Of a stretch of DNA of 14,273 bases, positions 6,134 through 11,973 are shown one piece after another (within the stretch, counting starts at the first letter, position 1; each line of letters opens with the position of its first letter). The position numbers and the translations under genes are program-made. A model generated the notes under the pieces. That model worked only from the letters and a program-made list of their open reading frames with translations. It was not told the origin of the DNA and ran no database searches. Source of the DNA: DATDVT01 sp035289905 (GTDB lineage: Archaea; Nanobdellota; Nanobdellia; SCGC-AAA011-G17; GW2011-AR18); NCBI GenBank assembly GCA_035289905.1, contig DATDVT010000047.1:1-14273 (forward strand), read 5' to 3'.

Positions 6134-6397
6134 ATGGAAAATGAAACAGAATATTTAAAAGATAAAAATAGTAATAAAGACTTAAGAAAAGAGAAAAATA
6201 TGGGCTTATTTGGAAATGGACAAGGATATTTTGGAATAGCTATTAGATATAATCATTGGATTAGAGTATTAATAATAACTTTAATATTTGGTACTTTAGG
6301 AATTTATTTATTTAATAATGATCAACAATGGGAAGGATTTATTTCGTTTGGTACTGGACTTATGTTTTTACTATTTAATAATATAATGAGCGATTAA
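6134..6397 (+). CDS. Small two-helix membrane protein of unknown function
   Basis: An 87-residue protein I do not recognise. Residues 1-22 are highly charged (MENETEYLKDKNSNKDLRKE), then MGLFGNGQGYFG leads into two hydrophobic segments at about 42-60 and 67-83. The first has a preceding RYNHWIR. An internal ATG at 6200 (M23) could be the real start and would remove the charged region. A TATA-like box near 6110 fits the ATG at 6134. The next small membrane gene begins 3 bases after this stop codon, so the two form a tight operon and probably work together. The pair lies inside the repeat-bounded segment beside nuclease and restriction genes. A membrane-acting role in defence is conceivable, but nothing in the sequence proves it. 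Confidence 0.6.
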   Translation: MENETEYLKDKNSNKDLRKEKNMGLFGNGQGYFGIAIRYNHWIRVLIITLIFGTLGIYLFNNDQQWEGFISFGTGLMFLLFNNIMSD

Positions 6398-6399
6398 AT

Positions 6400-6591
6400 A
6401 TGGTTGAAGATAAATATAGTTTATGGTTTAATAGGATAGGTGGAACATTAATTTTTATATTTGGTTTAGCAATAGAAATAAAAAATTTCTTTTATACGGA
6501 TTTTAATGGATATGAAATTATATTTGGTATAGAATTCATTACAGCAGGTATTTGCTTAATTTATGGAAAATTTAAAGGATTTAAAAAATAA
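6400..6591 (+). CDS. Second small two-helix membrane protein of unknown function
   Basis: A 63-residue protein, not recognised. It has hydrophobic segments at about residues 9-29 (FNRIGGTLIFIFGLAIEI) and 38-56 (YEIIFGIEFITAGICLIYG), a short acidic and aromatic loop between them, and a basic C-terminus (KFKGFKK) that suggests a cytoplasmic tail. It starts two bases after the stop of the preceding small membrane gene and so is very likely translated from the same message. Following its stop at 6591 comes the right-hand array of TTACACAG-like units, making it the last gene of the putative unit. The length is near the lower limit for confident gene calling, but the tight coupling and clean two-helix pattern support it. 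Confidence 0.6.
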   Translation: MVEDKYSLWFNRIGGTLIFIFGLAIEIKNFFYTDFNGYEIIFGIEFITAGICLIYGKFKGFKK

Positions 6592-6612
6592 ATAAAATAT
6601 TAATACAACTTT

Positions 6613-6658
6613 TTACACAGAATTTTAACTTAATACACAAAAACTACTTTTTACACAA
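6613..6658 (+). repeat. Right array of TTACACAG-like units
   Basis: Units begin at 6613 (TTACACAG), 6633 (ATACACAA) and 6651 (TTACACAA), a pitch of 20 and 18 bp, in the same direction as the left array. The stretch 6613-6647 matches 2994-3028 at 27 of 35 positions. The motif is otherwise very rare in the window; one inverted copy is at 3705-3712 between the two nuclease genes. The array falls in the gap after the second small membrane gene. Confidence 0.5.
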
Positions 6659-6660
6659 AG
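6648..6660. repeat. Inverted copy of a 13-bp repeat, right partner
   Basis: TTTTTACACAAAG is the exact reverse complement of 2960-2972. It overlaps the last unit of the right array. Confidence 0.4.
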
Positions 6661-6695
6661 CCACTAGAATCATACTAAACTTAAAATTCATAAAG

Positions 6696-6704
6696 TATTT
6701 ATAT
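6696..6704 (+). promoter_or_regulatory. TATA-like box of the 71-residue orphan gene
   Basis: TATTTATAT lies about 32 nt before the ATG at 6732. This predicts a transcription start a few bases before that ATG and makes the in-frame TTG at 6720 too close to be the start. Confidence 0.4.
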
Positions 6705-6731
6705 CTCTTTTTTTTTAAATTGATTATTAAA

Positions 6732-6947
6732 ATGGAATTAGTACAAATATTAAAGCTAGAAGAGAATATTTATGTTATTGACAGAGAGGGTGAGATTTAT
6801 AGAGTGGAAAGTATGTATGTTCAATCAAAAGAGTATAGTTATTTACGACATTTACCTTTTAATGATGGGACTATAAATGAGATATCTGGTGCTAAATTAG
6901 TTTCTGAAAAAATAAAGTTAAGAATTATACCTATGGAAATTTTTTAA
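6732..6947 (+). CDS. Small hypothetical protein abutting the tRNA-Ser gene
   Basis: A 71-residue protein starting at ATG 6732 (MELVQILKLEENIYVIDREG). I do not recognise it. There is no membrane segment or signal, and alternating hydrophobic residues suggest a small, mostly beta-stranded soluble fold. It contains two tyrosine-rich stretches (MYVQSKEYSYLRHL). The stop codon TAA (6945-6947) directly touches the 3' end of the convergent tRNA gene at 6948. No spacer remains, so transcripts from the two would overlap unless termination occurs inside the tRNA region. It lies just outside the right repeat array. It is either a genuine small archaeal gene or the outermost gene of an inserted segment. 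Confidence 0.5.
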   Translation: MELVQILKLEENIYVIDREGEIYRVESMYVQSKEYSYLRHLPFNDGTINEISGAKLVSEKIKLRIIPMEIF

Positions 6948-7031
6948 CGCCGGAACTGGGATTTGAACCCAGAAATCCTTTCGGAAACTAGCTTAGCAGG
7001 CTAGCGCACTACCAGGTTATGCGATCCCGGC
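6948..7031 (-). tRNA. tRNA-Ser (anticodon GCU)
   Basis: The minus strand folds as a class II tRNA of 84 nt. The 7-bp acceptor pairs GCCGGGA with TTCCGGC and the discriminator base is G. The D-arm is GCA/TGC with GG in the loop. The anticodon stem CTAGC/GCTAG encloses CTGCTAA, giving anticodon GCU (plus-strand 6995-6997), which reads AGU/AGC serine codons. The long variable arm contains TCC-GAAA-GGA, and the T-arm is CTGGG-TTCAAAT-CCCAG. A long variable arm with G73 confirms serine identity. CCA is not encoded and there is no intron. A TATA-like box sits at 7055-7064. Confidence 0.95.
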
Positions 7032-7054
7032 ATTATTTTTTTGGGGATAGTTTT

Positions 7055-7064
7055 GTATTTAAAC
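7055..7064 (-). promoter_or_regulatory. TATA-like box of the tRNA-Ser gene
   Basis: GTTTAAATAC on the minus strand, centred about 29 nt before the mature 5' end of the tRNA. It overlaps the stop codon of the upstream transporter gene (7059-7061). Confidence 0.5.
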
Positions 7065-7508
7065 CTTTTTAAGCCAATTTCCTAGAAGAAAAGAGATTAT
7101 TATAACAATAATTGCAATACTAAGATGTTCTAATATTGCCTTTATCTTTCCAATTTTATAACTTAAGATAGACAAAAGCAATAAGCCCCAAATAATATTA
7201 ATTATTATTGCTAGATTTAGATTAAAAATTAAAACTGGAATTGCAAAGGTTAAAGTAAATAAAAATTTTGATAAAAAGGTTGATAGTGTGGATTGCCAGA
7301 TTTGTTTTGATGTATTTTGTTTTTCTGATTCTTGTGAAATATGTATTCCTAATGAATCTGACAATGCATCTGAAATTGCTATTGTAATTATTCCAGTTAA
7401 AATAATTGTTTTTGAAAGAGTTGAATATAAACCAACCATTAAACCCAATGTTGTAATTATTGCTGAAGTTAAACCAAAGGAAAAACCTAGCTTAAAGGGA
7501 TGTTTCAT
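7059..7508 (-). CDS. VIT1/CCC1-like membrane protein (putative metal transporter)
   Basis: A 149-residue membrane protein resembling the archaeal short branch of the VIT1/CCC1 family, which moves iron or manganese across membranes. The N-terminal GFSFGLTSAIITTLGLMVGL at residues 8-27 and the conserved ISDALSDSLGIHISQESE at 45-62 are the family hallmark, with acidic residues in the helix and at its cytoplasmic end. Further hydrophobic segments are near 76-95, 99-116 and 128-146, giving about five in total. The chain is shorter than eukaryotic VIT1 (about 250 residues) and lacks an obvious metal-binding cytoplasmic insert. A TATA-like box (7523-7534) about 22 nt before the ATG suggests a leaderless message. 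It precedes the tRNA-Ser on the same strand. Transported ion is not determined. Confidence 0.75.
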   Translation of the reverse strand: MKHPFKLGFSFGLTSAIITTLGLMVGLYSTLSKTIILTGIITIAISDALSDSLGIHISQESEKQNTSKQIWQSTLSTFLSKFLFTLTFAIPVLIFNLNLAIIINIIWGLLLLSILSYKIGKIKAILEHLSIAIIVIIISFLLGNWLKKV

Positions 7509-7522
7509 AAGTAATTAATTAT

Positions 7523-7534
7523 TTTTATATAAAT
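7523..7534 (-). promoter_or_regulatory. TATA-like box of the VIT1-like gene
   Basis: ATTTATATAAAA on the minus strand, centred about 21-23 nt before the ATG at 7508. Confidence 0.45.
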
Positions 7535-7594
7535 AAAGTTTTTCACTAGAAAGTTATGTCTATTATAGTTATATAGGGCTAATGAGTTGGATAA

Positions 7595-7604
7595 TCTTTA
7601 AAAA
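7595..7604 (+). promoter_or_regulatory. TATA-like box of ftsZ
   Basis: TCTTTAAAAA lies about 54 nt before the ftsZ start. It predicts transcription start near 7626 and a leader of about 28 nt, consistent with the Shine-Dalgarno sequence that follows. Confidence 0.35.
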
Positions 7605-7636
7605 GGATATTTCTGAGAAATTAAGTATTAAATCTT

Positions 7637-7644
7637 AAAGGAGG
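7637..7644 (+). promoter_or_regulatory. Strong Shine-Dalgarno sequence of ftsZ
   Basis: AAAGGAGG, 9 nt before the ATG at 7654. It touches the in-frame ATG at 7645 directly, which rules that one out as a start. This is the strongest ribosome-binding site in the window and contrasts with the mostly leaderless neighbours. Confidence 0.7.
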
Positions 7645-7653
7645 ATGTATTAT

Positions 7654-8742
7654 ATGGATTTTATTATACAAAATGCATTGCAGACTGCAAATGATTTAGC
7701 TACTGATGAGATAGAGATAGGACATGCAAATATTAAAGTATTTGGTACTGGTGGTGCTGGATCTAATATAGTTAATTGGTTATATAGAAAGGGTGTAAAG
7801 GGTGCTGAGATTATTGCAGCTAACACTGATAAACAACATTTAGATATTATGAGCGCAGATAGAAAGATTTTGATTGGAAGAGATTTAACTAAGGGATTGG
7901 GAGCTGGAGGTTATGCTAATATTGGTATGGAGGCAGCTAAAGAAAATATGAGTGAAATTAAAGAGGCTTTAAGGGGTGCTGATATGGTATTTGTTTGTGC
8001 AGGTATGGGTGGTGGTACAGGTACTGGTGCTGCTCCAGTAGTTGCTCAAGCTGCAAGAGATGTTGGTGCTATTGTGATTGGTGCTGTTACAACTCCATTC
8101 TCTATTGAAAGAGCAAGAATTGATAAAGCTGAATTTGGTTTGCAACAATTAAGACAAGTTTCAGATACAGTAATTGTTATTGATAACAATAGATTAGTTC
8201 AAATAGCTGGAAATTTACCTGTTACACAAGCTTTCGCTGTTGCTAATGAATTAATTAGTACAATGATTAAAGGAATTGTTGAGATTATCGCTGTACCATC
8301 ATTAGTAAACTTGGATTATGCGGATGTAAAAGCAATAATGACTAATGGTGGAGTTTCTGTAGTTGGGGTAGGTGAAGCCGATACTGAGAGAAGAGTAGAA
8401 GAGGCTACTAAAAGGGCATTAACAAATCCTTTATTAGATGTTAGTTATCAGGGTGCTACAGGTGCTTTGATCCATGTTTCAGGTGGTCCTGATTTAACTT
8501 TAGATGAAGTAAATAAGGTAGGAGAATTAGTAACTGAATCACTAGATGATGATGCTAATTGTATTTGGGGCGCTAGAATTGATGAAGATATGAAGGGAAG
8601 GATAAGGGTAATGACTATTGTTACAGGTGTACAGAGTCCATTTATTTTAGGAAAGTCTATTGATACTGGTGGTGGAAGAAAACAAAGTGCTAGTAGGTCA
8701 GCTAGATTAGGAAATGAATTAGGAATTGATTTTCTTAATTAA
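7654..8742 (+). CDS. ftsZ: Cell division GTPase FtsZ
   Basis: A 362-residue tubulin-family GTPase that forms the division ring at midcell. The G-loop GTGGAGSN is at residues 31-38. AANTDKQHL and DRKILIGRDLTKGLGAGG follow, and the tubulin signature GGGTGTG is at 119-125. TTPFSIE lies at 146-152. The T7 synergy loop NLDYADVK at 209-216 keeps both aspartates (211, 214) needed to hydrolyse GTP in the next subunit. The C-terminus is short and ends in GIDFLN; the bacterial D-I-P-x-F-L tail is absent. The wording around the G-loop is closer to archaeal FtsZ1 than to bacterial FtsZ, but I do not assign a paralogue firmly. The gene overlaps the convergent nitroreductase gene by 8 bases. Confidence 0.97.
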   Translation: MDFIIQNALQTANDLATDEIEIGHANIKVFGTGGAGSNIVNWLYRKGVKGAEIIAANTDKQHLDIMSADRKILIGRDLTKGLGAGGYANIGMEAAKENMSEIKEALRGADMVFVCAGMGGGTGTGAAPVVAQAARDVGAIVIGAVTTPFSIERARIDKAEFGLQQLRQVSDTVIVIDNNRLVQIAGNLPVTQAFAVANELISTMIKGIVEIIAVPSLVNLDYADVKAIMTNGGVSVVGVGEADTERRVEEATKRALTNPLLDVSYQGATGALIHVSGGPDLTLDEVNKVGELVTESLDDDANCIWGARIDEDMKGRIRVMTIVTGVQSPFILGKSIDTGGGRKQSASRSARLGNELGIDFLN

Positions 8743-9343
8743 ATAATTTTCTTTTTGTTTTTATATCCCTTATTTTTTTGTTTAATAGGTTTTTTAATGG
8801 AAAGGTTGTAATATTCCTTACTCTGTTACCATATTCTTCAAAAAAAACGCATAAGTCTAAATCCTGTCTTTTGTAATTTGGTGATTCATTTGGATAACCT
8901 AAAGTAATTATTCCTTGTGGTCTTATGTTTTCTGGAATATTGAATCCTTCTTTTAATTTTTCTTCTTCAAATGCACCTACATAACATGTTCCTAAACCAA
9001 AGTCGTGTGCTTTTAACATTAAATTTTGAGAAGCCATTGCACAATTTTGTATGCCATAAAATTCCCCCCTTTCTCCATATAATCGTTTAATTTTTTCATT
9101 TTTTGAACAAATTATTATTAAAACTGGTGCATCTACAATAAATGATTGATTAAATGCACAATTTGCTACTTTCTCTATATTTTTAGGATCTTTAATTACT
9201 ATAAAAACCCAGTTTTGTAGATTTCCTGAAGAAGGAGCAAAATTTGCTGCTTCTAAAATTTTAGAAACTTTCTCCCATAAAACATCTTTTTCTTTATATA
9301 ATCTTATAGTCCTTCTTTCCTGAATACATTTCTCTACTTCCAT
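8735..9343 (-). CDS. Nitroreductase-family FMN oxidoreductase
   Basis: A 202-residue member of the nitroreductase superfamily: homodimeric FMN enzymes that reduce nitro, quinone or flavin substrates with NAD(P)H. Visible landmarks are the phosphate-binding RRTIRLY at residues 10-16, APSSGNLQNW at 36-45, DAPVLIIIC at 71-79, QNCAMASQNLMLKA at 99-112, GLGTCYVGAF at 116-125, and ITLGYPNESP at about 146-155. A lysine/arginine-rich C-terminal tail of about 20 residues follows the core. The stop codon lies inside the end of ftsZ. A TATA-like box about 23 nt before the ATG suggests a leaderless transcript. The natural substrate cannot be told from sequence. Cofactor biosynthesis or detoxification are both common roles. 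Confidence 0.88.
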   Translation of the reverse strand: MEVEKCIQERRTIRLYKEKDVLWEKVSKILEAANFAPSSGNLQNWVFIVIKDPKNIEKVANCAFNQSFIVDAPVLIIICSKNEKIKRLYGERGEFYGIQNCAMASQNLMLKAHDFGLGTCYVGAFEEEKLKEGFNIPENIRPQGIITLGYPNESPNYKRQDLDLCVFFEEYGNRVRNITTFPLKNLLNKKIRDIKTKRKLFN

Positions 9344-9356
9344 AAAAATAGAATCT

Positions 9357-9372
9357 CTTTTATATTTATATT
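9357..9372 (-). promoter_or_regulatory. TATA-like box of the nitroreductase gene
   Basis: On the minus strand AATATAAATATAAAAG, centred about 23 nt before the ATG at 9343, implying a leaderless message. Confidence 0.45.
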
Positions 9373-9439
9373 GTTTTTGATTAAACTTTAAAATTTTATT
9401 TTTTAAATATTTAATGTAAAAGAGATAAAAATTTTAGGA

Positions 9440-9470
9440 AAGTTATAAAATCGAAATATGTATATAACTT
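9440..9470. repeat. Inverted repeat in the nitroreductase/anchored-protein gap
   Basis: AAGTTATA (9440-9447) and TATAACTT (9463-9470) are perfect 8-bp inverted arms separated by 15 nt. They lie between two divergent genes, about 100 nt from either start. They may be a regulator site; in such AT-rich DNA chance is possible. I see no gene in the gap 9344-9617. Confidence 0.25.
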
Positions 9471-9556
9471 AATCTTAAAATCTTTTATAAATTATTTCAT
9501 TTAAACTGAAAAAGTAAGTTTTTAGCTCCCTTTAACTTTACAGCTCAGAAAAGAAT

Positions 9557-9566
9557 AAATTTAAAT
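9557..9566 (+). promoter_or_regulatory. TATA-like box of the anchored-protein gene
   Basis: AAATTTAAAT lies about 56 nt before the start at 9618. This predicts a leader of roughly 30 nt that contains the Shine-Dalgarno sequence. Confidence 0.4.
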
Positions 9567-9604
9567 AAGAAAAGAGTTAATAACTAATTAATAATGAAAC
9601 TAAA

Positions 9605-9610
9605 GAGGTG
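9605..9610 (+). promoter_or_regulatory. Shine-Dalgarno sequence of the anchored-protein gene
   Basis: GAGGTG, 7 nt before the ATG at 9618. It matches the complement of the conserved 3' end of archaeal 16S rRNA and supports this start. Confidence 0.6.
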
Positions 9611-9617
9611 AAATTAA

Positions 9618-10091
9618 ATGGAAAATAAAGAATTTTATGTTTTTTTAGGTGCAATTGTTTTAATTGTGGTTATTTCTGCTGTTACTATTAGTTTTAGTCA
9701 ACAAACTGGAGAAGCTATATTTTCAAAAAAGCCGTTGTATTCAAATACGCATATGATTATGCCAACAACTCTTACCCTAAGTTTGGAACCTGGAATCTGC
9801 GATGGGGTTATAATAGAAAATGAATGGGAGACTTCGACAATCCTTTATGCAGGTGGCCTTTCTCATGTTTTAAGTTATAATTCTTCTGGCTATGTAGGCA
9901 GGGTATATAAATATGGCATTCATCCTTTAGGTAGTTTAGAACTTGACAGTTCTGGAAAATATATTAGAGATAGGGATGGAAGAAAGAATCCTAATGGGGT
10001 AAGTTGTGATGAAGTATTCACTAACAAATATGAAACTATAACTATTCAATATGGTATTAATCAAATATCTTTCCCTGGGTTTAAGGGATAG
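9618..10091 (+). CDS. Membrane-anchored extracellular protein of unknown function
   Basis: A 157-residue protein with a short charged start (MENKEFY), one hydrophobic segment at residues 6-26 and a polar domain that would face outside. The sequence QQTGEAIFSKKP directly after the membrane segment resembles a TGxAI pattern I associate with surface proteins of DPANN archaea; that association is from memory and unverified. The outer domain is rich in Tyr, Gly, Ser and Asn and looks like beta strands. It has two cysteines (61 and 130) that could form a disulfide. There is no class III (pilin) signal of the usual K/R-G form at the start. The gene has its own leader and Shine-Dalgarno site and is followed 40 bp later by DNA ligase, which seems to have a separate promoter. 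No family is recognised. Confidence 0.65.
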   Translation: MENKEFYVFLGAIVLIVVISAVTISFSQQTGEAIFSKKPLYSNTHMIMPTTLTLSLEPGICDGVIIENEWETSTILYAGGLSHVLSYNSSGYVGRVYKYGIHPLGSLELDSSGKYIRDRDGRKNPNGVSCDEVFTNKYETITIQYGINQISFPGFKG

Positions 10092-10131
10092 AAATGAATA
10101 ACTTTTTATTTTAAATTACTTCTTTTTAATT

Positions 10132-11883
10132 ATGAATTATTTATTATTAGTAGATATTTATGAAAAATTAGAAAAAACATCTAAAAGATTAGAAAAAACA
10201 TCTATTATTTCTGAATTCTTAAAAAAGATAAAGAAAGATGATATAGAGGAAATAATCAACCTATTGAGAGGAAATGTTTTTCCAGTTTGGGAAGAAAAAA
10301 AAATAGGTGTAAATGATAAATTAGTTATAAAGGCTATTTCTAGGGTTACTGGGATTAGAGATAAAGATATTGAAAAAAAATGGGCTAAAATTGGTGATTT
10401 AGGCAAAGTAGCAGAAGAGTTAATTAAAAATAAAAAACAAATGAGTTTAAGTGAAAAAGAATTAAGTGTTAACAAGGTTTTTGAAAATATAAGGAAATTA
10501 GCAGAATTAGAAGGGGGAGGAGCTGTAGAGAGAAAGGTTGGATTAATTTCTGAATTATTAACAAATGCTACCCCAGTTGAAGCAAAATATATTACAAGAA
10601 CTCTTTTAGAAGATTTAAGAATTGGAATAGCAGAAAGTACATTAAGAGATGCAATAATCTGGGCTTATTTGGGAGAAGAATTAAAAATAAAATATATTAA
10701 CAATAATTTAGAATTAGAGAATAGAGAAATATATGTTGAAGTTGTAGATAAAGTTCAATATAATTATGACTTATGCAATGATTTTGTTGAAGTAACTAAA
10801 AATATTCTTAAATATGGTTTAGATTTTTATAAAAAAAGTAAATTGCTTGGTGGAAAACCAATAAATGTGATGTTATACCCTAAAGCTGAAGATATTGAAG
10901 ATGGTTTTAAAATTATTGGTAGTCGGGTTGCATTAGAATTTAAATATGATGGATTTAGATTATTATTAATAAAATATAAAGGGAAAATTAGTTTATTTAC
11001 AAGAAGATTAGAAAATGTAACAAAACAATTTCAAGATGTAGCTAACTTAGTAGAAGAAAATATTAATGGTGATAATTTTATTTTAGATTCTGAAACTATT
11101 GCAATAGGTCTAAATAAAAAATGGTTGCCGTTTCAGGTTTTATCTCAAAGAATTAAAAGAAAATATAATATTCATGAAATGATTAAAAAGATTCCAGTTA
11201 TTATTAGAGTATTTGATATTGTACAATATAATAACGAAAATTTAATGGATAAGCCTTTTATTGAAAGAAGAAATTTATTAGAAAAAATAATCAAAAAAAA
11301 TGAAAGATTGGATGTAGCTGAACAATTAATTACCGATAATATTGAAGAAGCTAAAAAATTCTATGAAAAATCCTTAAAATTAGGTAATGAAGGAATAATG
11401 ATGAAGAACCTAAATGGAAGATATCAGCCTGGAAGAAGGGTTGGATATGGTGTTAAAATAAAACCAATATTAGAAAATTTAGATTTGGTTATAGTTTCTG
11501 CTGAATGGGGAACTGGAAAGAGAACTAAATGGTTAAGCTCTTTTACTCTAGCGACTATAAATAAAAATGATTTTTTAGAGATAGGTAAGGTGGGAACTGG
11601 TATAAAAGAAAAATCTAAAGAAGGTGTTAGTTTTGATGAATTAACTCGTTTACTTAAAAAATTAATTATTGAAGAAGATGGTAGAGAGGTTAAGTTAAAA
11701 CCAAAAATTGTTGTTGAAGTTGCCTATGAAGAGATTCAAAAAAGTACTAATTATGTTTCTGGATTTGCATTAAGATTTCCAAGAATTATAAGGATTAAAG
11801 AAGATAGAAGACCAACGGATATTAATAATATAGACTCTATTAAAAATATATTTATTAAACAGAGAAATAGATATGGTAAATAA
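10132..11883 (+). CDS. lig: ATP-dependent DNA ligase (archaeal type)
   Basis: A 583-residue replicative/repair DNA ligase that seals nicks in duplex DNA with ATP. The order is typical: a helical DNA-binding domain (about 1-230), the adenylation domain and the OB-fold (about 450-570). Motif I is EFKYDGFR with nucleophile K271. Motif III is LDSETIA (328-334), motif IV is NEGIMMK (419-425) and motif V is VKIKP (441-445). The motif VI region is the C-terminal LRFPRIIRIKEDRRPTD. The length fits archaeal and eukaryotic-like LigI enzymes (550-620). A TATA-like stretch about 22 nt before the ATG suggests a leaderless transcript. All catalytic residues I can check are present, so it should be active. 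It is a housekeeping gene and an anchor for archaeal assignment. Confidence 0.97.
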   Translation: MNYLLLVDIYEKLEKTSKRLEKTSIISEFLKKIKKDDIEEIINLLRGNVFPVWEEKKIGVNDKLVIKAISRVTGIRDKDIEKKWAKIGDLGKVAEELIKNKKQMSLSEKELSVNKVFENIRKLAELEGGGAVERKVGLISELLTNATPVEAKYITRTLLEDLRIGIAESTLRDAIIWAYLGEELKIKYINNNLELENREIYVEVVDKVQYNYDLCNDFVEVTKNILKYGLDFYKKSKLLGGKPINVMLYPKAEDIEDGFKIIGSRVALEFKYDGFRLLLIKYKGKISLFTRRLENVTKQFQDVANLVEENINGDNFILDSETIAIGLNKKWLPFQVLSQRIKRKYNIHEMIKKIPVIIRVFDIVQYNNENLMDKPFIERRNLLEKIIKKNERLDVAEQLITDNIEEAKKFYEKSLKLGNEGIMMKNLNGRYQPGRRVGYGVKIKPILENLDLVIVSAEWGTGKRTKWLSSFTLATINKNDFLEIGKVGTGIKEKSKEGVSFDELTRLLKKLIIEEDGREVKLKPKIVVEVAYEEIQKSTNYVSGFALRFPRIIRIKEDRRPTDINNIDSIKNIFIKQRNRYGK

Positions 11884-11906
11884 TAAGTTCTTTTTTATGA
11901 ATAAAA

Positions 11907-11917
11907 ATATTTAAATA
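11907..11917 (+). promoter_or_regulatory. TATA-like box of the TrmB-like gene
   Basis: AATATTTAAAT is a good archaeal TATA match and predicts transcription start near 11938. A leader of about 36 nt would precede the ATG at 11974. Confidence 0.45.
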
Positions 11918-11933
11918 GTAGTTTATTACTATT
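11914..11933. promoter_or_regulatory. Palindrome overlapping the TrmB-like promoter (operator candidate)
   Basis: AATAGTA (11914-11920), a 6-nt spacer and TACTATT (11927-11933) form perfect 7-bp arms. The site overlaps the downstream edge of the TATA-like box and ends just before the predicted transcription start. A bound dimer there would block RNA polymerase. Archaeal TrmB proteins are known to bind palindromes, so autoregulation by the encoded protein is a reasonable inference. Confidence 0.4.
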
Positions 11934-11973
11934 AGTGGTAACAAATAAAAAAAGGTGTATGGGGGTCCAGTTT

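Noticed and set aside
6613..6658. TTACACA units considered as DnaA boxes of an origin
   Set aside because: DnaA boxes are TTATCCACA, and archaea use Orc1/Cdc6 origin boxes. No replication gene is adjacent.
6948..7031. Integration site with a duplicated tRNA 3' end at the left edge of the accessory segment
   Set aside because: I looked for a copy of the tRNA-Ser 3' end around 2900-3050 and elsewhere in the window and found none.
7645..7653. ATG at 7645 as start of ftsZ
   Set aside because: It directly touches the Shine-Dalgarno sequence. ATG 7654 has a proper 9-nt spacing.
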